A DNA stretch of 64,000 nucleotides from Mikania micrantha (lineage: Eukaryota > Streptophyta > Magnoliopsida > Asterales > Asteraceae). Positions 1-12,022 of this stretch are shown in pieces. How positions within the stretch are numbered: the first letter of the stretch is position 1; each line of letters begins with the position of its first letter. Below the pieces are notes generated by a model. The model did not search any database. It was given only the letters and a program-made list of their open reading frames with translations, and was not told the origin of the DNA. A program made the position numbers and the translations under genes. The stretch spans positions 48,687,484 to 48,751,483 of the forward strand of contig CM018697.1 of assembly GCA_009363875.1 (NCBI GenBank). The letters are read 5' to 3'.

Positions 1-204
1 GGATAGATTTACTTAGTTAAATTATGAACGTAACATTGTAATTTAACTTTTTAATTATGTATCATTGTCGTGTTAGCATTTCTCACTTATATATCATGTG
101 CTATGCAAACAATCTGATCATTTTGATTTTGAAACGATATCGCGCCCCGAGAACCTTCTGCCCGACGGGAAAGTCGACCCAGCCCGCCAGCTCGGGTTGT
201 GACA
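1..204 (-). repeat. LTR fragment running off the left edge
   Basis: On the minus strand this begins TGTCACAACCCGAGC and continues into sequence that closely matches the start of the LTR-type insertion at 5078-6502, but in the opposite orientation. It abuts the gag remnant of the gypsy element that begins at about 205. It is therefore an LTR of the same family, cut by the window edge. Confidence 0.7.
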
Positions 205-2008
205 GAAACGTTGGGTAGAACACTAGGAGGAACGGAAGAAAACACTGGGACGACTCATACCAACCCACCTCTAAGCACCAATGATGTTGTAAGGATTGTT
301 TCTGAGCAGCTGAAAGCAGCATTCCCACACAAACTGGATGGTACCAATGGCAGCGGTAGTCACCATGGCACTGTTATTATTGACGACGAAACAACAGTGG
401 AAACCAACAAGAAAGATTGCTCATACAAAACGTTTGCCTCTTGCAAACCAAAGGATTTTTATGGAACTGAGGGAGCAACGGGAGTGTTGAGGTGGACTGA
501 AAAGATGGAAGTGGTCCTAAGCATAAGCGAGTGTTTGAACACTCAAAAAGTCAAATATGCTACTTGTTCGTTCTAGAACAAAGCCTTAACCTGGCGGAAT
601 ACCCAGGTGCAGGCTAGAGGAAGATAAACAATCGAGACAATGAGCTGGGCTGAACTGACGGCATTACTCATCAGAGAGTATTGTCCAAAGAACGAAATGC
701 ATAAAATGGAAGAAGAATTCTGGAACCTCCGAATGGATGGAGCAGGTCACCAAACCTACACTAACAGATTTCACGAACTATGTTGTCTGTTACTGCACAT
801 GGTTTCAACTGAAGAGAAGAAGGTGGATAGATATATTTAGGGACTCAGCCCTCAGATACGGAGAATGGTAGCTGCTACGGAACCCCGCACCCTAGAGAAA
901 GCAATATTGTTAGCGGGAAGTTTGACTGATGAGATGGTGAGGACAGGGGTCCTAGTGAGGAACCAGAAGAGGAAGAGGTTTGAGTCAAAGAAGAGTGAGG
1001 CAGGGACTTCAAGGGATTCCAAGCAAGTTCGCAACTATGATGCCCTTACAGCCCGAGAAGAAGGTATATGGCGGGCCTTTGCCCCAATGTGCCAAATGTA
1101 AGTTTCACCATGTTACCACTTCTCCTTGCAGGGAATGCACCTACTGCAAGAGACTGGGTCATACAGTGGAATACTGTAACCAACGCAAACATGCAGGAGC
1201 TGTAGCTGCCAATCATGCACCCAGTGCATGCTACGAGTGTGGGGGCACAGATCACTTCAAGTCTCGCTGTCCAAAGTTAACTCAAGGAAACAATGGAAAT
1301 CCTGCTCAAGGTAGAGCATTTGTGTTGGGAGCTGATGAGGCAAGGGTGGACCAGAATGTGGTTACGTGTACGTATCTCCTTAACAATCATTATGTATCCG
1401 TACTATTTGATACGGGTGCTGATAAGAGTTTTGTGTCAAAAGAATTTGAATCTATGCTAGGTCAAAAGATTAGACCATCCTTATACCATAGAACTTGCAA
1501 ATGGTAAGCAGATAAAAGCAGTAAATATAATTCAAGAATGCACCTTAACAGTAGGAGAACACATACTCAAACTGGATTTGATTCCTATAGAGCTAGGATG
1601 CTTTGATGTTATGTACGGATTGGTTGTCTGCTAACCAAGCAGAAATTGTTTGTCATGAAAAACTTGATCGAATACCATTACCCAACGGACAGACGTTAAC
1701 TATTCAAGGGGAGAGCCCTGGGAAGAAGATACGAATCATATCTTGCCTAAAAGCCTAGAAGTATTTGAGAAGGAACTACTGCGCCTTCTTAGCTAATGTA
1801 GTAGAGAAGAAGAGTAAAGAAAAGAAACTACAAGACATCCCAATAGTACGTGATCACCCGGAGGTATTCCCAGAGGATCTACCCGGTCTCCCACCTGAAA
1901 GACAAGTTGAATTCATAAATGATTTAGTACCTGGAGCTGCTCCGGTAGCTAAATCTGCCTATCGTCTAGCTCCATCAAAAATGCATGAGTTGTCAAGTCA
2001 GTTGCAGG
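205..2008 (+). pseudogene. gypsy-1 gag and protease remnant
   Basis: Several frames together give a retrotransposon gag domain (about 420-900). Cysteine/histidine knuckles follow, including C-x2-C-x4-H-x4-C with CYECGGTDHFKSRC at about 1228-1270. The protease motif FDTGADKSF lies at about 1407-1433. A segment matching the linker before reverse transcriptase (DLPGLPPERQVEF) sits near 1875-1915. In-frame stops and frameshifts at about 575, 838, 1505 and 1757 show it is not translatable as a polyprotein. It ends at the 8-bp target site of the MITE at 2009. Confidence 0.8.
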
Positions 2009-2821
2009 TAGGGCTGTCCAAAAAGCTCGATGCTCGGATTCGGCTTGTAGCTCGTTCGGAAAAAGCTCGGATAAAGCTCGGCTTGGATAATGCTCGTTTG
2101 TAACCGAGCCGAGTCCGAGCCAAGGCTGGCTCGGCTCGTAGCTCGCTCGTTGCTCGGCTCGTATGCTCGGCTCGTGGCTCGGCTCGTTTATATAACATGA
2201 TATACTAAAATATAAAATTATAGGGTTACTTTCAATAATAAATATACTTTAGTATTATTTTTAGTATTATTTTGTAAGTATGATAAAAAAAGAAAAAATA
2301 AAAAAATAAAAAAATAAAAGAAAATAGATAGAAATATGGAATGAATCTTAATTATCACGTGTTTCACTAATCCCTGATTCCTAAATCAAATTCTTAACTC
2401 TCAATTCTACATATTCACGTCTCTTTACTCTTACTTCTCAAACCATAATTCCCAAATATGTTGGAGCCTGAGTCCTCACATCAGACGTTTAACGCGCGGT
2501 TACAGCCATATGACGGTTGGTCTCAGCCACATGCAGGTCGGATATAACACGGTCAAAGCCATACGTTTACAGACAACCAGACATCTCTCGCATGTGGCCT
2601 TTGTAAAAGTCAGGACTCAATGGAGAAAACGAGCCGAGTTGAGGTGAATGCGATTCAAATATTAAATTTGTTATGTAAAAACCGAGCCAAAAACGAGCCG
2701 AGCCGAGCCAGCTCGGTTAAAAACGAGCCGAGTCCGAGCCGAGATTTCAGGGTCGGTTTAAAAACGAGCCGAGTCCGAGCTGACCCCTGGCTCGGCTCGG
2801 TTCGGCTCGTGAACACCCCTA
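2009..2821. mobile_element. hAT-type MITE inserted in gypsy-1 (8-bp TSD)
   Basis: The element begins TAGGGCTGTCCA and ends TGAACACCCCTA. It is flanked by a perfect 8-bp target duplication GTTGCAGG (2001-2008 and 2822-2829). Subterminal regions at both ends are packed with GCTCGG/CCGAGC motifs in inverted orientation, giving a long imperfect foldback. No transposase is encoded. The 8-bp duplication and TAGGGGTG-type termini are those of non-autonomous hAT elements. It splits the gypsy-1 frame between protease and reverse transcriptase. Confidence 0.88.
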
Positions 2822-2829
2822 GTTGCAGG

Positions 2830-4064
2830 AACTACATGGCTAGGGGTTTATAAGACCAAGTTATTCTCCGTGGGGAGCGCCAGTCCAGTTCGTCAAAAAG
2901 AAAGATGGATCATTTCATATGTGTATTGATTACCAGGAATTGAATAAACTGACCGTTAAGAATCGGTATCTGTTACCGAGGATTGATGATCTATTTGATC
3001 AATTACAAGGATCCACCTATTTCTCGAAGATTGATCTACGATCAGGATACCATCAACTGCGGGTGCAAGAAGATGATATACTGAAGACTGCTTTTCGAAC
3101 TCGATACGAACATTACGAATTCTTTGTAATGCCGTTTGGGTTGACTAATGCCCCCGCAGTATTCATGGACTTAATGAATAGGGTGTGTAGACCTTATTTA
3201 GATAAGTTTGTGATTGTATTCATAGATAACATTCTTATCTACTCACAAACCGAACAAGACCATGAGCAACATTTGAAGCTGATCTTAGAGTTGTTCACAA
3301 AGGAAAAGTTATATGCAAAGATTTCAATGTGTGAGTTCTGGCTAAGGGAAGTTCACTTCTTAGGTCACGTAATCAATGAATGAGGCATTCACGTTGACCC
3401 AAGTAAGATTGAGGCAATACAAAATTGGGAAGCGCCCAGGACACCCTCTGAAATCCGTCAGTTCCTAGGATTGGTAGGGTATTACCGACGCTTCATTGAG
3501 AAATTTCTCAAGAATTGCACAACCACTGACGATGTTAACTTAGAAAGACAAAAAGTTCAACTGGGCAGTAAACAAGAAGAAGCATTTCAATTACTGAAAA
3601 ACAGGTTGTGTAAAGCACCCATCCTATCTCTTCCGGAAGGCAATGATAACTTTGTGGTCTTCTGTGATGCATCACATCAAGGATTGGGTTGCGTATTGAT
3701 GCAGAAAGACAAGGTCATCGCATATGCGTCTCGTCAATTTAAGATTCACGAGAAGAATTACACTACTCACGACTTGGAGCTCGGAGCAGTAGTGTTTGCC
3801 TTGAAAATATGGAGGCATTATTTGTATGGTACTAAGTGTGTGATTTACACCGACCATAAGAGTCTTCAGCATATTCTGAACCAAAAAGAGCTGAACATGC
3901 GGCAACGACGGTGGGTGGAATTATTGAATGATTACGAATACGAAATTCGCTATCACCCAGGAAAGGCTAATGTCGTGGCTGATGCATTAAGCCATAAAGA
4001 AAGAGTTAAGCCAACTCGAGTACGAGCTATTAGTATGACTATTCAATCGAGTCTTATTCCCTAA
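2830..4064 (+). pseudogene. gypsy-1 reverse transcriptase and RNase H remnant
   Basis: The reverse transcriptase core is readable: MCIDYQELNKLTVKNRY, then SKIDLRSGYHQLRV, then the catalytic-box region FIDNILIYS. In that box the second aspartate of the usual D-D pair is Asn (about 3225), which would abolish activity. A stop near 3381 breaks the frame. RNase H follows with FCDASHQGLGCVLMQ and YTDHKSLQHIL, ending at a stop near 4062. It resumes directly after the MITE target duplication, and the order matches the Ty3/gypsy family. Confidence 0.85.
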
Positions 4065-4088
4065 ATTCGCGATGCACAAAAACGGGCA

Positions 4089-5077
4089 TTGCAAAAAGAA
4101 CACTATGAAGAAGAAGCATTACAGGGAATGGACAAACAATTTGAAGTTAAGGTAGATGAAGTATGCTACTTCATGAACCGAATCAGGGTACCTACATTGG
4201 ATGACCTAAGACTGGTTATTTTGAATGAAGCTCATAAGACTAAATACTCTATTCATCCGGGAGGCAACAAAATGTACCAAGATTTGAAAGAATATTGCTG
4301 GTGGCCCGGAATGAAGAAAGACATCGCCACATATGTAAGGAAATGCTTGACGTGTTCAAAAGTTAAAACTGAGCATCAAAAACCTTCAGGATTGTTGCAA
4401 CAACCTGAAATCCCTCAGTGGAAATGGGAGCAAATCTCCATGGATTTTATCTCTAAACTTCCCCGAACTGTCAGAGGTTATGACACCATATGGTTCATTG
4501 TCGACCGACTAACTAAATTAGCTCACTTCTTACCGATACAGGAAGACTATAAGATGGAGAAGCTTGCTAGTGTTTATATCAAGGAAGTCGTTTCTAGACA
4601 TGGAGTTCCTTTGTCTATCATCTCTGATCGTGATAGTCGTTTCACTTCAAGGTTTTGGCAAACATTGCAGAAAGCCTTGGGAACTCGTTTAGACCTGAGT
4701 ACAGCATATCATCCACAGACGGATGGCCAAAGCGAAAGGACCATTCAGACTTTAGAAGATATGTTGAGAGCATGTGTGTTAGACTTTGGTGGTAGCTGGG
4801 ATTCTCATTTGCCTCTGGTTGAATTCTCTTACAATAACAGCAATCATTCTAGCATACAATGTGCACCGTTTGAGGCGCTATACGTACGGAAGTACCGATC
4901 GCCTGTTTGTTGGACTGAAATCGGAGAATCACAACTCACGGGTCCGGAACTAATTCAAGAAACCACTGACAAGATCTTTAAGATTCGGGAACGAATCAAG
5001 ACCGCTAGAGATCATCAGAAAAGTTACGCTGATAGAAGGCAAAAGCCTTTGGAATTTGCTATTGGTGACAAAGTCCT
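4089..5077 (+). pseudogene. gypsy-1 integrase, N-terminal and core part
   Basis: This open stretch carries the zinc-binding H-H-C-C domain (HPGGNKMYQDL, then CLTCSKVK). The DDE core follows, with ISMDFISKLP, SIISDRDSRFTSRFW and a later glutamate in DGQSERTIQTLEDM. The frame is cut after AIGDKVLV by the LTR-type insertion that starts at 5078, and the rest of the integrase resumes at 6503. The domain joins newly made cDNA to the host chromosome; here it is interrupted and inactive. Confidence 0.85.
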
Positions 5078-6502
5078 TGTCACAGCCCGAGCCGGCGGGA
5101 ATGGATCGGCTTTCCCGTCGGGCGGAAGGTTCTCGAGGTGCGATATCGTGAATGATAATCGTGAAGATCAGATTGTTTACATAGCATCAACATTGAGAAT
5201 AACTAAAGCACAAATAATATTAACTAGGATTACAAAGTTAAATTACAACCATCAATGTTTGATAATTTAACTAAGTAAACCTATCAAAAGAATCCAATGT
5301 TTACTATCTTGTGTCTGTACAAGATATCAAAATAGATTCGCGACTTTCGTCAAAATATGTGCTTTTCCAAAATCTACTGGGTCCTCTAACTGGGCATCCT
5401 AGTATGCATTCCTGAGCCTTAGCTTAATCCTATACGTCACCTGAGAAAGCATGTAAGAAAACAAAGTCAACACAATGGTTGGTGAGTTCATATAGTTTAG
5501 TAGTTGTAAAATAGCTCTAGCAAACCTTTTCGGTAACAACCTTAATCTCATTAACATCACCTGTAATATCCAATTCGGCATGCTTATATATAGGGCATAT
5601 GTAGGGTCGAACTTACCGCCCGCCCAACCACCGTCCCACCACATACTAAACCACATATGACATTGTTGTTAATGATAATTAAGCGTTTTACCTATCATCA
5701 AATTCTACTATAGTTTCAAGCATCATGTTTAGAAGTTTAAGACATTCACCCAGTAGTATTTACAAACCATTCCAGTAACAACCTTAACCTCATTAACTTC
5801 ACCTGCAATATCCAGTTCGGTATGCTTATATAGAGGGCATATGTAGGGTCGAACTTACCGCCCGCCTAGCCACCGTCCCACCACATACTAGACCACATAT
5901 GACATTGTTGTTAATGATAATTAAGCGCTTTACCTATCAACCAAACCCATCATAGTTTTAAGTATCCTGAGTTATGAGTTTCAACACACAGAGTAGCATT
6001 CGAGCATCAAGTTTTGAGAGTTACCATTAAGGACAGCTGAACACCCTAAAGGATTCAGCATCCATCCAAAACGGAACTAAATATGACTAGCGATGTCGGT
6101 GTTTTGATAGAGGAATCCTCAAGATGACACAAAGTCAGCTAGAAGAAACCAAAATCATCCTAGTCACTTATCATAACCATGGGTGAATCAAGAAGAACAC
6201 TGAATGACTAGTAGGGCTTGACCACTGTCAAGACGCGGCGGCCAATCAGTCTGTCTTACAGGATTCTAATAAAATCCTAACACATAATCACATAATGGTT
6301 CTGTAATGCCAGATAATTATCTGACTGATGAACCATGTTTTCTGAGTTTTGTTTCTCTGAAATGATTCTGAATTTGCAGTTTGATAACATGAAACGATAA
6401 TGATATATGATATGAATATGAATCGCACTGAAATACATATAGTTTGTACCTAATTACTGATCATTTTACTGTTCCGGTTATGATTTCGGCACTGGTGTTA
6501 CA
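5078..6502 (+). mobile_element. LTR-type insertion (probable solo LTR), 1425 bp, TSD GTCCT
   Basis: It begins TGTCACAGCCCGAG and ends GGTGTTACA, so the termini are TG...CA. It is bounded by the 5-bp duplication GTCCT (5073-5077 and 6503-6507) inside the gypsy-1 integrase. No primer site or coding domain is visible, which fits a solo LTR. A segment of roughly 100 bp around 5598-5700 (containing GTAGGGTCGAACTTACCGCC) is repeated around 5830-5940, an internal duplication. The start of the element is also found inverted at 1-204. Confidence 0.85.
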
Positions 6503-6968
6503 GTCCTTTTGAAAGTATCACCTTGGAAAGGAGTGGTACGATTTGGCAAGAAGGGAAAGCTTGCACCACGATATGTTGTACCTTTCGAAATTCTTGAAAG
6601 AATAGGTCCAGTTGCTTACAAATTGAAACTACCTCAAGAACTCGGTGGAGTTCATGATACCTTTCACGTTTCTAATCTTAAGAAGTGCTTATCTGATGAA
6701 TCTTTACATATACCCCTCGAGGAAGTCCGTCTGGATGATAAACTCCATTTCATCGAGGAACCTATTGAAATCATGGATCGTGAGATCAAGAAGCTAAAAC
6801 AAAGTCGTATTCCTATAGTTAAAGTACGCTGGAATTCTAGGTGTGAACCATAATTCACATGGGAACGAGAGGATCAGATTAAACAAAAGTATCCTCACTT
6901 ATTCAACAAAAGTACGCCTTCCAACGACAAATGAATTTCGGGACGAAATTCAATTAACCGGGGGAGGC
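6503..6968 (+). pseudogene. gypsy-1 integrase C-terminus with chromodomain, and polypurine tract
   Basis: The frame continues from the interrupted integrase: KVSPWKGVVRFGKKGKL, then HDTFHVSNLKKCL. A chromodomain-like end follows (EIMDREIKKLKQSRIP..VKVRWNS..., then FTWEREDQ), with a stop at 6851-6853 inside it. Chromodomains of this class steer insertion towards heterochromatin. The polypurine tract CCGGGGGAGGC lies immediately before the 3' LTR. Confidence 0.85.
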
Positions 6969-9900
6969 TGTAACAACCACCAGTAAACCAGGTATTTATT
7001 TTCCAGAGTAATTTATTTTAGAACAAGGATTATTACAACAAAACCTTAGTGACTTTCTTGTAACCGTCCAAGTAAATATAATCCAACTAATCTAAGCATA
7101 CATATATATATATATATCTGTGTGTGTGTGTGTGTTGTGTATAAGAGAAAATGCATGCATGCTTTGAGCATGCATACGTAAAAATACGCACACATACTCA
7201 TTAGTATAACAAACCCTTCCTATTCAATCTAAAGCAACATCTTTAATAAATTAATTCAAACTCAACTAATGAGACATCCACCTATCCGACCAGGTGAAGA
7301 ACAACTCAAAAATTTCGACACTTGAACACAAGATCACAACCAATTTAATCAAGAACTATTCCTAGTTAGTCCATAAGCGAAGCGGTTGAAATCAAACCAA
7401 ATGGGTCCAAAACAAGATATATCTAAGTTCCATCAAGAATTGTCATTTCAAGATTAATGACAAAAATCTTATAGGCAAATCCTCATACCTTAATGAAATA
7501 AAAAAAAAGATAATAAGAAAGAAAGAAAAAGCTGCCAACAGATATGGCATATCCTCCCTTCTCCTTGCCTTGCTTCCATCGAGCACCTCCTAAAGCACCA
7601 ATTCGGTAGCCATCAAACCCATATCTTCAAATTTCAGCCACAAGAATCTACCAAATCTCAAGTACAATGCTGAAAACTCTTTTCTTCCTGCCATTTATCA
7701 GCTCAAGAAAGGCATATTCACCTTTCCAAGAGAAGTGGTTGTACTAGCTTTACAAGTCTAACCTCAAAAACCATGACTCTAGTGTGATAGGGTATCATAG
7801 CCTACCACTCCATGTTACTGATCGGCTAGTAATAACATATCAATCCCCTCCATTCCTCAACCACCTCTATAAATAACAGCCCTTACAACCCAAACCATGT
7901 ACCAAAGCACTCCAACTATAATCTCCTATCTCCTTCTTTCTTTCCCTCATACTTCGAAACCAGCCCACTGCTGCGATCATCCTGGGTAGAACGGGAAGCC
8001 CCACCAACTGACTGTCAACTAGCAGCTCTAAGTCGAGCACCATCCAACAGTTGCTAAACCCCACGTCGCAGCCCACAGCCTCTCGACCAGCTAAGGTGAA
8101 ACCGCTAGAACATCCAACTCCAACTGCTTGGGAACCTGATCAGCTCAACATATTTCCTCTGAACGTGCGTACGTTAAGAAGCTCTAAATCAGACGACTCT
8201 CGTGTGAACGACCAACTCTCCTAGACGTGCAACTATAATAAGCTCAAGGCTTTCAACATTCATTGCTGGTGTACGTAAGTTCCAGTAAACCTTTCAACGT
8301 TGTCTTACTACTAATTCACATAACCTTTAATGAAATAATAACCCACTTGCACGTTTAAGGACCAACTAAACCTATATGCCAATTACAGCCCGATACAAAG
8401 GAAGGGTGAGTAATCACCACCGGTTCATACGTAAACACAACCAGCATGCACAAAACTTGCTGGTTGAGATTTTAAGGAAAATACCAATCACAAGCTTAAA
8501 AAGTTGGTTGCATTATGACCTTCTTCAGACAACAAATTCACAAATTAAGGTTTCTCGTTATAATAAAAAAAAGAAAAAAAAATCAGTTTTCTTTTATATT
8601 TTGAAATTGTAAAGTTCATGGTCAACCCATACAATCAATCAAACCCTTATTTAAGTAACTAAGTCTGGACATGTAAAGATATGCATGAGTAGCTTGCATG
8701 CATACTCATAAATATATAAATACATACACACGATCACATTCACATGTCCAAGACCTTAATCACATATCCCATAATTTTCAGTAATAAATACATGTGGGAA
8801 CCAACCAAGATGGGAAGAATAGAAGCAACACCACAAAATATTAAGCTATGGAAAGATGATCCTAATACAAACAATATGAAAGATTTCTTGTTTAAAAAGT
8901 GACATAAATACCAAGTCTAGGCCAAGGAATGTTTTAACATTCTTAGCCCCAATCCGCGGGCGTTTGGTGATTTAAGCCTGGGAGACTAATATATAATGTC
9001 AAGCGATACTAAGAAATGAAATATTCATGTTATCTCGCAAGAGCTCCTTTTGACATAATAAAGGTGTTTAAGAACCTAAACATGTGATACAAACAAATGA
9101 TATACTTAGTGATTTTCAAAAACTCATGTTGACGTGGAACTTTGAAACATTGTAGGAACTGTGTAGAGATTTCTCATGAATTCTCCCAGCTCTTTATTCA
9201 GAATCAAACCTCCACAGTGAGTTTCACAACCCCTTTTATACTGTTTTATTCTTTGGGGTGAAAAGTGTGATACTTAAACTTTTTATGACTTTATGCTAAA
9301 TATGTTATTGTTAAAACATGAGTTTGATAGATGTAGATTTCATAAGGTTTATTATTCTATTGTAAGTCCCTTTTATTTATGCCTAGACACAACCATTAAC
9401 TAGGGGTTTGAGCCATGGGATATATTGGATAGTACTATCTTGGTTGACAACCCATTCACCTACCGGGTGGTCTTGCTAGCTACAGTCACCCAATGAGGCC
9501 TATACGGTGAATGAATATGTCTAACTTTATTGTATACTTTGAACTCAGGATGAGTTTGGTGATCATGAGATCATAACACAAGGGAAATCAGTCAAAGGTT
9601 TGGCTGTGGTCTTTTGTAAATTGCATCCATACTTACTTGTGAATGACATATAAAATGATTTACAGATAGCATAACCCTTGGGAGATGAACCCAATGATTG
9701 ATTTTATCGAGTCCCAAACTTGTGTGACTTACCAACATTATGTTGACTGTTTTCTCATGCTTTTCAGGTCATTAATCCAAAACCTGAGGTTGGTGCATAT
9801 TTTTGGACATTACTCACGAAGATTCATATTTATTGCCCAAATGTTATAGGCTATAATCTTTTGAGAATCTCTATGTGTTGTAATAGATACTTTAAAACAT

Positions 9901-10021
9901 CGGTTGTTGGTTGTTTATTTTGAATGATGAATAGATGTTTTAGCATTGTCATAAACCATAAGACTCTTGATTTCCACATCGTCTCACCGCCCATGATTCC
10001 GCCATCGGCGGGGGTGTGACA
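6969..10021 (+). repeat. 3' LTR of gypsy-1 (about 3.05 kb)
   Basis: It starts TGTAACAACC right after the polypurine tract and ends CGGGGGTGTGACA. The 3' LTR of gypsy-2 shows the same start (TGTAAC) and end (GTGTGACA). It contains a TA/TG microsatellite near 7100-7140 and no gene. The LTR provides promoter and polyadenylation signals for the element. Other open stretches inside it show no recognisable protein. Confidence 0.8.
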
Positions 10022-10990
10022 TTCTATGACTCTGTCTCCAAGAGCATAGTAATTGAGAGATACAATGGGTCAAGATCCTTCTTCTCAGATTGGGATGAAA
10101 TTCTCAATCTACCAAATAATGATATGAAGGAACTGTAGCATATGAATCTGGATAATGCTGATACAGAATATGAAAAACTGAACTATGTGCGGACTCTTAG
10201 AAATAAAATTAGTCTGGCTCTTAGACAAAAATAATTGGTTTTGGCTTTATCAGTCAAGAGGGAGATTGTTGGAAAATAAGGACTGATGAGCAAAACCACT
10301 GAAGCCAGACAAAGGAATAAAACCGCTGATTGACGAACCGCAGATACTTCTCTTCCGGAAACCTTCTCTTCCGATTGAAGAACTGCTTCAGCATTGGAAC
10401 ATCAACAGCGGAAGATTCGCCAAAAAGAACTACCACAGATCTTCTCTACATCGGAAGACATTAGCTGACCATGATCCCTTCGGAAGACATCCAATGATTC
10501 GGAAGACAATCTCCGATTCCGAAACAACTGTTTGTTCAATCAGCTTCCGATGAACACCTTCCGAAATAATAACCACTGAGCCTCAACACAACTATCACAA
10601 CCTCGGAAGAACTGAAGACTTCTGAAGTCACCTGAAGACTCTTGTTTCCGTTGTTGTTGACTTTGTATTAGTTATACTATTATGATGATTCAGTGTCTGT
10701 AATAGTGTCAGTTATTTGTCTTATTATTTCTTGTCTTAGTCCCAACATTCCCTGAGTAAATTGAATTACTTTTCCCAAAATTCCTTGTGCTATTATTTGT
10801 TCTTCTCTCTTTCTAGCAAAAACTAAACAACGGAAATAACTAAGTGTTAAACTTCAGAGGGAGTTAATACCAAAGCTTTGACCGTGTGTTTAAAGTCTTT
10901 GTTCCTGGTTAAGCAGCCTCTCTGAGTGTTCAACATGCGCAGAAACCAGCTTATTTGCTGTAAAAATTGTGTCCCCTATCGGTTCAGAAC
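10022..10990 (+). mobile_element. 3' end of a copia-like element with start of its LTR
   Basis: After the gypsy-1 LTR the sequence changes to a short degenerate coding-like stretch. Then comes a purine tract AAGAGGGAGAT (10257-10266) followed by TGTTGGAAAATAAGG at 10267. A purine tract followed by TGTTGG is typical of a Ty1/copia 3' LTR start. The far end of the LTR could not be fixed; it probably lies near 10950-11000. The rest of the element must lie left of gypsy-1, outside the window. Confidence 0.5.
10340..10650 (+). repeat. CGGAAGA/TCTTCCG motif cluster in the LTR
   Basis: About ten copies of CGGAAG or its complement CTTCCG occur within roughly 300 bp, in both orientations. They sit in the first third of the LTR, where promoter and enhancer sequences of copia LTRs lie. 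Short clustered motifs of this kind could be transcription-factor sites; that is inference only. Confidence 0.5.
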
Positions 10991-11036
10991 CCGAGATTAA
11001 ACTTAAGTTTTTTCCCGCACCTGGTATCCATCAAAG

Positions 11037-11103
11037 TGACTCAAGTAGGAGTCGAATCCATGACCTTCACATTAGAATGTGAGTCTTCTACCATTAGAAC
11101 AAC
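11037..11103 (-). repeat. Degenerate tRNA-like head (SINE remnant?)
   Basis: On the minus strand TTGTTCTAATGGTAGAAGAC resembles an internal pol III A box, and GGATTCGACTCC, about 30 bases on, resembles a B box. The implied anticodon arm is imperfect and there is no proper acceptor stem, so this is not a functional tRNA gene. A decayed tRNA-derived SINE is the simplest reading. Confidence 0.35.
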
Positions 11104-11930
11104 TTATCTAGATAAATGATATTTTGTTGATCGTTGTAAAAGGGTGTACACTAATGCAATTCTTAAAATTGCATATTTATGTCACTATTATAATTTTATT
11201 TTCAAATACTTTTTTTCTTTTTTTCCGAATTGGTAAAATTCAAGCTCATTTAAGAAGGTCATAGTTTTTTCTAATAATATAGTTATTAAATTATACATTT
11301 TTTTTGGTGCGGTAAAAAGTCACCCTTTTTTCTTTGAATATTGATTAAATAGAAATAACAATAATAATTAATTAATGATAGTTTCTAGTTGAATGATACA
11401 TATATTATGATTGTAACTAAATGATTTGGCGGTCGGTATTTGGTATGCGTTTTGGTGTTTTTAATGTTACCATTGTTATCGTGATCGAATACCCATATCC
11501 GTCTACTAAATCTTAGGACTAAGCACAATATTTTTTTTTATGATATGATGACTACACTTTATGGTTTACGTCAAAGCGATAATTGTGATTGTGATTATAT
11601 GGTCGCGTCTGTATTCTTGACCTTACGACTAAACACAACATTTTTTTACGATATAACGTACATGTTTATGGCGGCTATACTTTATGGTTTAACGTCAGAA
11701 TGACAATCGTGATATATATGCATTTTGATTATATAATCGTGTCTTCATTTTAATATTCGAAATTGTGGCAGAATTCTCGCGGGGAAAACTATAGTTTTAC
11801 AATGATACATCAAGCGAATTCAGTTTAAAAAAAATATTATTTCTTTATCCTCTAAAAATAACTAAAAAACATGTTCATGCTATTATTAGTTTGCTAAAAA
11901 GTCTTTGGTGACATAACGACACACATAGAA
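11104..11930. other. Intergenic, AT-rich; upstream region of the EMF2-like gene
   Basis: No protein-coding or RNA gene was seen. The sequence is AT-rich, with two diverged copies of a segment around a run of T followed by ATGATATGATG / ACGATATAACG (about 11525-11560 and 11640-11690). It should contain the promoter of the downstream gene, but no TATA box could be assigned with confidence. Confidence 0.4.
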
Positions 11931-11934
11931 GTCA

Positions 11935-12022
11935 AAGACGCCGTTGCTTTTTAAACTCTTCTAGACATCCCCAAACATCTATCTGCTTCCTCAAAACGAA
12001 ATTAGGGCTCTTAACGTGTAAG
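11935..12022 (+). other. Candidate 5' non-coding exon of the EMF2-like gene
   Basis: A pyrimidine-rich leader-like stretch ends at AACGTGTAAG followed by GTAATC, a good splice donor at 12023. The next acceptor, TTTGCAG ending at 12841, opens the exon that carries the start codon at 12913. A leader intron is common in plant genes. The transcription start is a guess. Confidence 0.4.

Larger units (their letters stand above)
205..10021 (+). mobile_element. Decayed Ty3/gypsy chromovirus (gypsy-1), 3' LTR present, 5' LTR not in window
   Basis: Remnants of gag, CCHC knuckles, aspartic protease, reverse transcriptase, RNase H, integrase and a C-terminal chromodomain follow one another in the Ty3/gypsy order. 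The polypurine tract GGGGGAGGC (6960-6968) directly precedes a 3' LTR that starts TGTAACAAC and ends GGGTGTGACA. Stops and frameshifts occur throughout, so the element is dead. Two later insertions split it: a hAT-type MITE (2009-2821) and an LTR-type insertion (5078-6502). The protein wording is close to the minus-strand gypsy-2 at the right end, so both belong to the same chromovirus lineage (Tekay/Del-like by its C-terminal chromodomain; inference). Confidence 0.85.

Noticed and set aside
11037..11103. Functional tRNA gene on the minus strand
   Set aside because: A and B box-like motifs are present, but the acceptor stem and anticodon arm do not form properly.
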